DNA of 64,000 bases from Planctomycetota bacterium (lineage in GTDB: Bacteria > Planctomycetota > UBA1135 > UBA2386), in contig JADJWQ010000001.1 of the NCBI GenBank assembly GCA_016716265.1, forward strand, positions 1,488,001 to 1,552,000, read 5' to 3'. This document shows positions 51,229-59,073 of this stretch, in pieces; the stretch's first letter is position 1, and the number at the start of each line of letters is the position of its first letter. The translations under genes and the position numbers were made by a program. The notes under the pieces are model-generated. The model was not told the DNA's origin. It made no database searches and saw only the letters and a list, made by a program, of their open reading frames with translations.

Positions 51229-51352
51229 TCCTCGGGCAGAGCGCATCCTCCCCCCGCCGGGAGGCCCCGACTCCGACGCCTCTCGACACGCTGGCTCTGC
51301 TTCGCTCCACTCACGGCGGAGCGTGGCCTCCGCGCGCACGCGCGCGTCCGTC

Positions 51353-53251
51353 ATGGCCCTGACCACAGACCTCGCGCCGCCGCGACCGCGACGCTATCGC
51401 GGAGAGCTACCCGCAGCGCCGCTGCTGTTCGCGCTGATCGTCGTGGCGTGGTATCCGATCCACGCCTACTGGCAGAGCGACGACTTCCTGGCGCTGCACT
51501 ACACGCAGAGCCTGCGCGCAACATTGTCGGACTTCGTCGGTCCGCAATACGGGCTCGATGGCGTGGCGCTGTTCTACCGGCCGTTCATCACGCTGTCGTT
51601 CTGGATCGAGCAGCGTCTGTTCGGCACGGACCCGTGGGTGTCGCACATGTCGAACACCCTCGCGCACGCGGTGTCCGCCTGCCTGGTGGGCAGCATCGCC
51701 GCGCGCTTCGCCGGGTCGCTCAAGGGCTTCCTCGCCGGGCTCGTGTTCGGCCTCGCCCCGATCCACACCGGCTCGATCCTGTGGGCCGTCGGTCGTGTCG
51801 ACAGCCACACGACGATGTGGCTGCTGCTGGCGTGCGTGTTCACGCTGCGGCGCTTCGAGCGGAAACGCTGCCGACTGTGGCCCGCGCTCGTGTGCGGCGT
51901 GCTGGCGCTCGGCAGCAAGGAGTCCGCCATCGTGCTGCCGGTCGTCGCCGCGGCGCTGGTGTTCGCCGACGCACCACGCCGGACGCGCTGGCACCGCACG
52001 CTGCGCACGTGGCCGCTGCTCGCGTGCACCGCAGCTTTCGTCTGCGTCCGCCGCCTGGCGCTCGGCCACTGGATCGGCGGCTATTCGGCGAAGCCGCCGA
52101 TCGTCCCGACCGCCGCCGCCGAGGGCCTGGCGTCGAAGGCATGGCATTGCATGAACCCGATGCTGATGCTGCGCGGCGACCTGACGGACGCCCCCGAGTG
52201 GATCGTGCACCTCGGCCTGCTGCCATTCGTCGCCGCGACCGTCTATCTGCTGTGGCGCCGGCGCATGGACGCGCTCGCGTTCGCACTGGCGTGGTTCGCG
52301 TTCACCGCGCTGCCCGCCATCCACAGCTTCGGTGATGCCGACCCGGCGAACCTCAGGCTCTTCTACCTACCGTTCGCGGGGTTCGCGTTCGTGATCGGCG
52401 CGTCGGGCCCGATCGTGACGGTGGCGATGCTCGCGGCATTCGCCCTGCCGACGGTCCATCTGCACCGCGACTACTACGCTGCATTCCGTGAGGCGCGCCG
52501 CACGCACGACCAACTGCGCACGGCGGCCGCGGAGCTCGAGGGCGATCCGCTGTTCGTCGCCGGACTGCCGCGCACGAACGCACCGCGTAACACCGCGGTG
52601 ATGTTCCAGGTCGGCGTCGACCGCCTGCTGCGCGAGCCGTTCGTGCCACGCCCGGCGCTGGAGCGCACGGTGCTCGCGCTGCGACCGCTCGACGCGCGTC
52701 CCGACAGTCTCCGCATCCCCTACGGTGAGTCGAGCGGATTGCCGTTCGACGCGCCCACGTTGCTCGTCGACGACGGCGGCCGGATCGTCGTCGGTCCGCT
52801 GCCGCGACCGGGCCCGCTCGCCGACCTGGAGCTGAGGTACGACGGTCCGGCGGCCCTGACACGACGCTTCCTCACAGACCTCGACGGCGGTCGCGCCAAC
52901 GCGAGCATCGCGGTGGCCGGAGTGCGTGCGACGGCGTGGCGCGTCACGTTGTTCACCGCCGGCGGCTACCTCACCTGTATCGTGTCGGATCACGGCGACC
53001 GCGAGGCGGGGGACGGTCTCATCGCGCTGCGGGACGTGCTGCTCGCCCGTTACGTGGCCGCGCCCGGCGCCGACCGCGCACACGTGTTCCTGGCTCTCGA
53101 GGTGCCGATCGCGCTCGACCTCGACACCAGATTCCCCGTGCTGGTCGAGGCCCTCGACGCGCACGGCGCCCCGACCGGCGCGAACCGCACGCCGCTGTGG
53201 ATCGGCTTCGACCGCGAGGTCGCCGCGATGCTCGGCACGTCGCACTCCTGA
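51353..53251 (+). CDS. Polytopic membrane protein, GT-C-type glycosyltransferase-like
   Basis: 632 residues from the ATG at 51353 (the frame opens at 51323). About 10-11 membrane helices fill residues 20-385; the first is followed by 'WQSDDFLALHY' with D43-D44. An acidic pair in the first outward loop is the hallmark of GT-C glycosyltransferases (PMT/ArnT/O-mannosyl type), which use lipid-linked sugars. 'GLAPIHTGSILWAVGRVDSH' near 140 also fits that group. The C-terminal 240 residues are soluble and beta-rich. Likely transfers sugar to a protein or lipid outside the membrane; acceptor unknown. It is separated by 124 bp from the FabZ-like gene. Confidence 0.75.
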   Translation: MALTTDLAPPRPRRYRGELPAAPLLFALIVVAWYPIHAYWQSDDFLALHYTQSLRATLSDFVGPQYGLDGVALFYRPFITLSFWIEQRLFGTDPWVSHMSNTLAHAVSACLVGSIAARFAGSLKGFLAGLVFGLAPIHTGSILWAVGRVDSHTTMWLLLACVFTLRRFERKRCRLWPALVCGVLALGSKESAIVLPVVAAALVFADAPRRTRWHRTLRTWPLLACTAAFVCVRRLALGHWIGGYSAKPPIVPTAAAEGLASKAWHCMNPMLMLRGDLTDAPEWIVHLGLLPFVAATVYLLWRRRMDALAFALAWFAFTALPAIHSFGDADPANLRLFYLPFAGFAFVIGASGPIVTVAMLAAFALPTVHLHRDYYAAFREARRTHDQLRTAAAELEGDPLFVAGLPRTNAPRNTAVMFQVGVDRLLREPFVPRPALERTVLALRPLDARPDSLRIPYGESSGLPFDAPTLLVDDGGRIVVGPLPRPGPLADLELRYDGPAALTRRFLTDLDGGRANASIAVAGVRATAWRVTLFTAGGYLTCIVSDHGDREAGDGLIALRDVLLARYVAAPGADRAHVFLALEVPIALDLDTRFPVLVEALDAHGAPTGANRTPLWIGFDREVAAMLGTSHS

Positions 53252-53268
53252 TGCGGCCGGCGCCCGGG

Positions 53269-54060
53269 TCACGCGGGCGAGAACGCCGGTCCGTCGAGGA
53301 TCTCGAGCACGTCGAGCCGCGCACAGGTCGCGGGGCCACCGAGCCACGCCGCGAACGAGGGCTCGGTCCGGCCGTCGTCGCCCGACACGAACTCCTTCAC
53401 GTAGGTGCCGTGGTCGGTCTCGAGGTCGAGTTCGAGCGCCAGGCCATCGTCGCCCGGCACGCGCAGCGCGAGGATCCTGACACCCCGCTCGCGGATCACG
53501 TCGGCACGGCGATGCGCGACGCGCTGCGGTGTGCGCTGCCGGAGCGTCGCACGCCTGCCCGCGAGCTCCGCCGCGAGCCGCTCGGCGTCGAATGCGACGG
53601 CGGTCGCGACGCCGAGCCGATAACGCTTCGCGTAGTGGCCTTCCTTCAGCTCGGCGACGCGCGCACGCGGCACCTCGCGGAGCGGCTCGGTGAGCTGCAC
53701 GCGCTCGCCGTGCTGCCGATGGAAGCGCTCGACGAGGTCGACGAGGTCGACGTCGAGCTGGCGAGGCCCGACGAGCTCGAACACGAACGGACGACCGCGG
53801 CCGAGCATGCGGACGTCGATGTCCTCGCGTCCCGCACCATGGAACTTCCCGCTCCGCGCCCGGAACGCCGGCAGCAGCTTGCGAGCGAGCAGCTCTTGCA
53901 CGGAATCGTCCGCGAGCCGTCCTGCCCCGCCGCACAGCGTGCACTGCTCGCGGCGCCGGCGCCGGCCGCCGCACTGCGGACAGTAGTAGATCGTCTGCGG
54001 CAGGTCGCGGACGAGCTTGCGGTAGCGCGACTCCAGAAAGAGCCGGGGCTTCGTCGTCAC
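53269..54060 (-). CDS. pus10: Pus10-like tRNA pseudouridine synthase
   Basis: A 263-residue protein (GTG start at 54060). It starts with a zinc-ribbon-like pair of CxxC motifs (C27/C30 and C40/C43). The catalytic domain of Pus10 follows: 'GKFHGAGREDIDVRMLG' with catalytic-type D82, 'GRPFVFELVGPR', 'QRTPQRVAHRRADVIRERGV' (in part), and the C-terminal 'THGTYVKEFVSGDDGRT'-type block. Pus10 makes pseudouridine at tRNA positions 54/55 and is best known in archaea and eukaryotes. Those proteins are longer, with an N-terminal THUMP-like domain which is absent here. A bacterial member is unusual. It is the last gene of a minus-strand run, 35 bp after a pseudo-receiver gene. Confidence 0.85.
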   Translation of the reverse strand: MTTKPRLFLESRYRKLVRDLPQTIYYCPQCGGRRRRREQCTLCGGAGRLADDSVQELLARKLLPAFRARSGKFHGAGREDIDVRMLGRGRPFVFELVGPRQLDVDLVDLVERFHRQHGERVQLTEPLREVPRARVAELKEGHYAKRYRLGVATAVAFDAERLAAELAGRRATLRQRTPQRVAHRRADVIRERGVRILALRVPGDDGLALELDLETDHGTYVKEFVSGDDGRTEPSFAAWLGGPATCARLDVLEILDGPAFSPA

Positions 54061-54095
54061 GCCGGCGAGGATAGCGGATGCCGGACCGGGTTCGC

Positions 54096-54509
54096 TCAGC
54101 CCGGCGAGACCCGCGCGGCGGGCCGCGCCGACGCGTCGGCCGCGGCGTGCAGCCGATCGCGGATCCGCGCGACGAGCCGGAAGAAGTCCAGATCCTGGAT
54201 CGGAGTCGACAGGAACGACCAGATGTCGAGGCGCGACTTCTCGCCGACGAGGTCGCGCGCGGTCCGATGGGGCGCGACGACGACCAGGTCGATGCTCTGG
54301 TCGAACGAGCGCAGGTACTCGATGGTCCGCCTGGCCTCGGCCGAGTCGGCCCGGACGCCGACGAACACGAGGTCGTAGCGCTGCTGGCGGAGCTTGTTCA
54401 GTCCGCCGTAGCCCTCGCCGGTCGTGACCTGGAACTCCGGGAACTGGTGCAGACCGACCTTGATCTGGTCTCGAACCAGTCGATCGCTCTCGACGAGGAG
54501 AATGTCCAT
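54096..54509 (-). CDS. Receiver-domain protein lacking the phospho-acceptor Asp
   Basis: A 137-residue single-domain protein with a response-regulator receiver layout: 'MDILLVESDRLVRDQI' supplies the acidic pocket (E7, D9). The strand that should carry the phosphorylated Asp reads 'YDLVFVGVRADS', with Gly51 at that site. The conserved Lys-Pro loop reads 'FLSTPIQDL', with Thr for Lys. So it cannot be switched by normal phosphotransfer and is a pseudo-receiver, probably a binding module. The frame to 54761 is shadow. Between the 393-residue unknown gene (97 bp) and the Pus10-like gene (35 bp). Confidence 0.75.
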   Translation of the reverse strand: MDILLVESDRLVRDQIKVGLHQFPEFQVTTGEGYGGLNKLRQQRYDLVFVGVRADSAEARRTIEYLRSFDQSIDLVVVAPHRTARDLVGEKSRLDIWSFLSTPIQDLDFFRLVARIRDRLHAAADASARPAARVSPG

Positions 54510-54606
54510 CAGGGTCCCTGCTCGAGCCTCCGATCCGGCTATCGGCCGGCCGCGGCAGTCGCCTGAACCCGGCGTCCGGGGGCGGGACGATCGGTCGGAC
54601 CGCGCG

Positions 54607-55788
54607 TCACAGCCCGGCCGCGAAGTCCATCGTCGGTGCGATCGTGTGTCGTCCGCGCCACGCGGCCAGCTCGTCCTCGACGTCGACCCGTTGCTCGACC
54701 GTGCACTTGCCGACGAACTGCCACGCGGCATCCGGCGTGATCTCGAAGCGCCAGCCGCCACCCGCCGGAGCGCCGCGTCGCCGCACCGGCACCCACGCGA
54801 TCAGGTTGCTGCGAGGGATCGCGGGGAACGCCTTCTCGCCGGGACGCCACTGGTTGCTCTCGCCCAGCGCGAGCTGTTGCCCCTCGGTGTCGAAGCCGCT
54901 CAGGCTCGAACAGTCGACTGCCCACAGGCAGCAGAACTGCGAACCCGAGTGGTCGGTCTCCCGCTCCGGGAACGCGGTCCCACCGAACAGGTTGCGACTC
55001 ACGCAGACGGCCGTCTCGTTGAAGATGTCGTGATTGCCGGTCCCGAATCGCGCCGAGCCGGGATCGGCCATCGTCGTGCCGGTGACGTCGAGGCCGCGCC
55101 TCCCGAGCATGAACGCCTCGTTCAGGCGCTGCTGGGTCGTGCCGTCGCGCAACACCCGCTGCAGCGAGCCCTCGTCCGAGCCGTCGATGCGGAACCCGAC
55201 GCAGAGCTCCTTCCACGGAGTCACTCCCAACCGCTCGTGGTAGACGGTGGCGCCCGGTGTGACGGGACACCAGGACGTCGGCAGCGGCCTGACGTTTCCA
55301 GGCGCGGTCGAGTAGTCCGGGTCGTACATCTGCCGGGCGGGGGTCGAGAACGGATGGGCCGTCGCCGCCACGTTCCGGACCGACTCGACGAAGTTCATCT
55401 GCTGCGCCGCCCCGAGCTGTCGGAACGCGCGGACCGTCGTCGTGGCGAACAGCGCGCTGGACCTTCCGTTGTCGCCGCTCATCTTGGCCGACGAGATCGC
55501 GCTCAGCAGCCGCGCGACGATCTGCGGCGCGACGGGCGGCCCCTCGCCGGTGCCACCACCTCCGTACACCGCAGCGTGGCCGCCGGGCCAATACGGCTTT
55601 TTCGGGCGGCTGAACGCCTTGAATGGCAGTACGCCGGGCTGACCCGGCTCGCAGATCGCGTCGATCTCGTTGTCCAGCCCGCGCAGGCCCTGTTGCGCGG
55701 CCGCCGCGGCTCGCGGGCCGGCGGCGGGCGGACCCGGTGGTCCGGGACGCTTCGGCGGTCGTGGCGGGAGGTTCGGATCGGTCGCCAT
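54607..55788 (-). CDS. Conserved-looking protein of unknown function with Pro-rich N-terminus
   Basis: 393 residues from the ATG at 55788; a GTG eight codons upstream is the alternative. Residues 5-35 are Pro-rich ('LPPRPPKRPGPPGPPAAGP'), as in flexible linkers. The rest is a compact alpha/beta protein with several striking segments: 'YHERLGVTPWKELCVGFRID', 'FNETAVCVSRNLFGGTAFPE', 'SGSQFCCLWAVDC', 'WRPGEKAFPAI'. No signal peptide or membrane segment. The pattern of short motifs around Arg, Asn-Glu and Trp-Arg-Pro-Gly-Glu-Lys reminded me of ADP-ribosyltransferase-fold toxins, but I could not find a convincing R-S-E triad, so I give no function. First gene of a run with the pseudo-receiver and the Pus10-like gene. 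Confidence 0.7.
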   Translation of the reverse strand: MATDPNLPPRPPKRPGPPGPPAAGPRAAAAAQQGLRGLDNEIDAICEPGQPGVLPFKAFSRPKKPYWPGGHAAVYGGGGTGEGPPVAPQIVARLLSAISSAKMSGDNGRSSALFATTTVRAFRQLGAAQQMNFVESVRNVAATAHPFSTPARQMYDPDYSTAPGNVRPLPTSWCPVTPGATVYHERLGVTPWKELCVGFRIDGSDEGSLQRVLRDGTTQQRLNEAFMLGRRGLDVTGTTMADPGSARFGTGNHDIFNETAVCVSRNLFGGTAFPERETDHSGSQFCCLWAVDCSSLSGFDTEGQQLALGESNQWRPGEKAFPAIPRSNLIAWVPVRRRGAPAGGGWRFEITPDAAWQFVGKCTVEQRVDVEDELAAWRGRHTIAPTMDFAAGL

Positions 55789-56230
55789 GGCGGTGTCGGT
55801 CAGGAAGCTCACCCCGGGGATGCGGCCCCCCGAGCGAGGGTCCAACCGCGGGACTGGGGGAAGGTGTCGAGACTCTGGCGAGCGGGGCGAGTCGTTCGCC
55901 TCGATGACATCGCCCGCAACGCGCGACACGGCCTGTGCGGGCGCGGCGCACCGGGGAATTGCGGGCCCCGACCAGGTCCGGCACCCCCCCTTCCCGCCGT
56001 CCGGAGTCGTTCGTAGTCTGCTCGAAGCTCCCGCTTCCCTTCCGCCCTGCGGATGCGGCCTGCCGCGCACGCGCCGGGCGGAGGTATGTGGCGAGCGTCG
56101 TTCTCACTCGCCGATGTTCTCCTGGAGCAACGATTCTCCGGAATCCGTGTGCGCTGCAGTTTCCGTTCGTCGCTCACCCGGCAGACGGATTCCGGACATC
56201 GGAATGCTCCCTGGCCTCGATCGCCCATCC
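55789..56230. other. Divergent intergenic region without a credible gene
   Basis: 442 bp between the minus-strand unknown gene (start 55788) and the plus-strand secreted-protein gene (start 56231). Open frames here are short, low-complexity and conflict with each other. The part from about 56100 to 56230 is less GC-rich and probably holds the promoter of the plus-strand pair. No RNA structure recognised. Confidence 0.45.
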
Positions 56231-57121
56231 ATGAATCGCATCGCTCTTCCCCTGGCCGCCGTCGCGGCCCTGTGGTGCAACGCGGACTGCGTGGCGGCAC
56301 ACTCGCTGCCCCCGACTCCGCCGACCACCGTCCCCCCGCTGTTCTACTCCGAGATCGTCGCGAAGGCCGATTGCATCGTGACGTGCACGGTCGTCTCGAG
56401 CGAATCGCGCTACGAGAACGGCCGCGCGACGATCCGCACGTACGTGCAGCTCGGCAACCTCACCTTCCACAAGGGTGATCCGCGCAGCTCGCTGACGCTC
56501 CGCTTCGACGGTGGCCGCATCGGCGACGACCATCTGCAGGTTCCCGGCATGCCCCAGCTGCAGGTCGGCCATCGGTACTTCCTCTACATCGACGGCACGG
56601 CGCACCCGGAGAAGGTCTCGCCGATCGTCGGCTTCTACCAGGGCGCCTTCGAGATCGTCGACCGCGACGGTCGCGAGGTCCTCGTCAACATGGAGGGCCA
56701 GGAGCTCGTCGGCGTGCAGGCCGACCGCTTCGTGTTCCGCAAGGTCGACGCGCCGAAGTCGCGCGACGAGCAGGAGCCGGTCGCTCCGACGATCGGCGAG
56801 GAGAACCACGCCGTGAAGTGGGCGGAACCGAATGCGGATGCACTCGAGGCACGCATCGTGGCCCAGCAGCTGCTCGAGGCGCAGCGCCAGCGCCAGGACG
56901 GCCGGCTCACCGAGCTGCCCGCCGGGCAGTCGAGCGGTCCGGCGTCCGCCACGCCGCCCTCCACCGCGCCGGTGTTCGTCGATGCTCCGGTCATCGAGGA
57001 GCGCGACCGCACGTTGGCGATCCCGGTGGTCGTCGACGCGTCCGGTGACCCGGGCACGCGCGCCGGCGTCGCGGCGCTGATCCAGCTGGCCCGCACTGCA
57101 CAGGAGGGTGGCAACCGATGA
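56231..57121 (+). CDS. Exported protein of unknown function, coupled to a metzincin
   Basis: 296 residues from the ATG at 56231, with signal peptide 'LPLAAVAALWCNADCVAA'. Residues 38-185 form a beta-rich domain: 'VAKADCIVTCTVVSSESRYE' then 'LGNLTFHKGDPRSSLTLRFDGG', 'VPGMPQLQVGHRYFLYID' and 'VGFYQGAFEIV'. This pattern (surface beta domain, 'GG...vpG.P.l..G..y.ly') is often found in proteins encoded beside matrixin-like proteases. The C-terminal 100 residues are a Gln/Glu-rich helix and a Pro/Ser linker. The stop overlaps the protease start (ATGA). It may act as a chaperone, inhibitor or partner of the protease; that is inference from context. Confidence 0.7.
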   Translation: MNRIALPLAAVAALWCNADCVAAHSLPPTPPTTVPPLFYSEIVAKADCIVTCTVVSSESRYENGRATIRTYVQLGNLTFHKGDPRSSLTLRFDGGRIGDDHLQVPGMPQLQVGHRYFLYIDGTAHPEKVSPIVGFYQGAFEIVDRDGREVLVNMEGQELVGVQADRFVFRKVDAPKSRDEQEPVAPTIGEENHAVKWAEPNADALEARIVAQQLLEAQRQRQDGRLTELPAGQSSGPASATPPSTAPVFVDAPVIEERDRTLAIPVVVDASGDPGTRAGVAALIQLARTAQEGGNR

Positions 57122-58896
57122 ACTCTCTCCTCCGCAAGTCCCTGATCGTCGCCGGCGTCGCCGTGCCGCTGCTCGGCTGGCTGACCTTCTCCGGCTCCCC
57201 GCGATGGCCGCTCAGCGGCGGCTTCCACTACGTCGCCGACCTGAACACGACGTCGTTCCCGGCCGGCTCGGTGTGGGACAACAACGCGCAGTGGGCGCTG
57301 TCCGACTGGCGCGACATGGGCGACACGAGCTTCCTGCCCGCTTACACGCGCACGAACTCGGACTTCAACGACCACGGCAACGGTCGCAATTCGTGGGTGT
57401 GGCTGAACCGTCCGAGCGACACCTGGCTCGGCGTCACGTACGTCCGCTGGAGCGGCAGTACGATGGTCGACTGCGACATCTGGTACAACTCGCGGCCGGA
57501 CTACACGTGGACGAACGGGCTGCTCGATCCCTGCGTCTACCGCTCGTACTGGCCGGTCGAGTTCCGCAGCGTCGCCCGTCACGAGGCCGGTCACGCGATC
57601 GGCTTCGATCACGAGAACGACACGCTCGCGAACATGAACTCCGTGTACCAGCACGGCAATGGCATCCCACACATCGTGAACACGGGCGTCATGCCGCACG
57701 CGGACGAGAAGGCCGGCTGCCGCACGCTGTACCCGGCCTCGGACACGGTGCGCAACGTGATGGCGACGAACTGGCGTGAGCCCGCGGCCGGCAGCGGCTC
57801 GGCCCGCCAGGAGACCGAGGAGACCGGCAACTGGGCGGCGGGCACCAGCCGCACGCTCGAGTTCTGGCTCTCCAACCAGTCCAACGTGACGATCCCGGGC
57901 TTCAGCACCGGCATCCGGACCGGCATCTACCTGTCGACAAACACGACGATCTCGACGTTCGACACGCGGATCTACGAGACGACGTACGCCGGCGACTGGG
58001 GCGCCCACGCATCGGGCCGCTACACCCCGACGGTCACGGTCCCCGACACCATGCCGGCAGGCAGCTACTACATCGGCGTGTTCTTCGACAACAACGCCAG
58101 CGTCGCCGAGACCGGCGCCGGCGCGACCGAGTCGGACAACACGTGCATCCTCGGTCAGGTGACGGTGACCAACAACCTGCGCACGCTGAGCATCGACTCG
58201 GTCAATGCGCCGGGCGTCGGGATCACGGTCAGCCTCGCCGACTCGAACGGCAACACGAACGGCAACACACCGTTCTCGCGCACCTACTGGGGCAGCACGC
58301 AGTCGCTGACGCTGACCGCACCGTCGTCGGTCGGCAACAACGACTTCCGCTACTGGCTGCGCGACGGCGTGATCCAGGGCACCGGAACCAACTGCAACGT
58401 GACGATGAACGCCAACCACACGGCCGTGGCCGTGTATTGGAACAACGTCGCGGGTCGCGAGCTGTCGTTCGGTCAGCGGGGCTGCCCGGGCTCGGGTGGC
58501 GTGGTGCCGGTCCACGACGTCACGCACGGCAACGGCGCGCAGGGCAACCAGATGGGCACGCCGACGCAGTACCGGCTGAGCAACGCGTTCGCGAACTCGC
58601 AGGCATTGATCCACTTCGGCCTGAGCTCGACCAGCTGGAACGGCACCCGCCTGCCGCTCGCGCTCGACTTCATCGGGATGAACGGCTGCTGGCTGAACCA
58701 CGACATCATCACGTCGGAGTCGGTCTCGACGTCGTTCCTCGGCACGGCGACCTTCACCGCCACCTGGCCGGTCTCCCCGAGCGCGGTCGGCGCGAGCATC
58801 TACACGACGTTCGCGGTCCTGGACCGGCGCGCGAACCCGCTGGGCGTCGTGCACAGCAACTCGATGCGCACGGTCCTGGGCGGCAACATCCCGTGA
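57118..58896 (+). CDS. Exported metzincin-type zinc metalloprotease with shared C-terminal domain
   Basis: A 592-residue protein with an N-terminal signal/anchor ('LIVAGVAVPLLGWLTF'). The matrixin-like catalytic domain (about 30-225) has the metzincin motif H155-EAG-H159-AIGFD-H165 and likely Met-turn 'TGVMPHADE'. A beta-sandwich domain follows (about 235-355, CARDB-like, 'GNWAAGTSRTLEFWLSN'). The last 145 residues are a domain also found at the C-terminus of the PQQ/Kelch protein at 60496 ('RLPLALDFIGMNGCWL', 'FAVLDRRANPLG', 'SNSMRTVLGG'). It probably cleaves extracellular proteins. Coupled to the upstream secreted protein by an ATGA overlap; a strong hairpin lies 44 bp after the stop. Confidence 0.85.
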   Translation: MNSLLRKSLIVAGVAVPLLGWLTFSGSPRWPLSGGFHYVADLNTTSFPAGSVWDNNAQWALSDWRDMGDTSFLPAYTRTNSDFNDHGNGRNSWVWLNRPSDTWLGVTYVRWSGSTMVDCDIWYNSRPDYTWTNGLLDPCVYRSYWPVEFRSVARHEAGHAIGFDHENDTLANMNSVYQHGNGIPHIVNTGVMPHADEKAGCRTLYPASDTVRNVMATNWREPAAGSGSARQETEETGNWAAGTSRTLEFWLSNQSNVTIPGFSTGIRTGIYLSTNTTISTFDTRIYETTYAGDWGAHASGRYTPTVTVPDTMPAGSYYIGVFFDNNASVAETGAGATESDNTCILGQVTVTNNLRTLSIDSVNAPGVGITVSLADSNGNTNGNTPFSRTYWGSTQSLTLTAPSSVGNNDFRYWLRDGVIQGTGTNCNVTMNANHTAVAVYWNNVAGRELSFGQRGCPGSGGVVPVHDVTHGNGAQGNQMGTPTQYRLSNAFANSQALIHFGLSSTSWNGTRLPLALDFIGMNGCWLNHDIITSESVSTSFLGTATFTATWPVSPSAVGASIYTTFAVLDRRANPLGVVHSNSMRTVLGGNIP

Positions 58897-58939
58897 TCGG
58901 GAGCCGCTGACCCAGGCCAGCTGACGTCACGTCGACCCG

Positions 58940-58969
58940 CCCCCGGCCGTGCGGCAAGCACGCCGGGGG
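58940..58969 (+). terminator. Strong GC hairpin downstream of the metalloprotease
   Basis: CCCCCGG pairs with CCGGGGG and CGTG with CACG (11 pairs, one bulged C) around a 7-nt loop. It starts 44 bp after the stop at 58896. No U-tract follows. Probable transcription end for the 56231-58896 pair. Confidence 0.5.
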
Positions 58970-59073
58970 CCCGCGCGGCCATCGGCCCCCGAGCTGCCGG
59001 CCGCGCCGGTCGAATCCGCCGCAGCGGCCCGCGCGGGACGGACGCCGCGCGACCTATACTCCGGCGCTCGATC

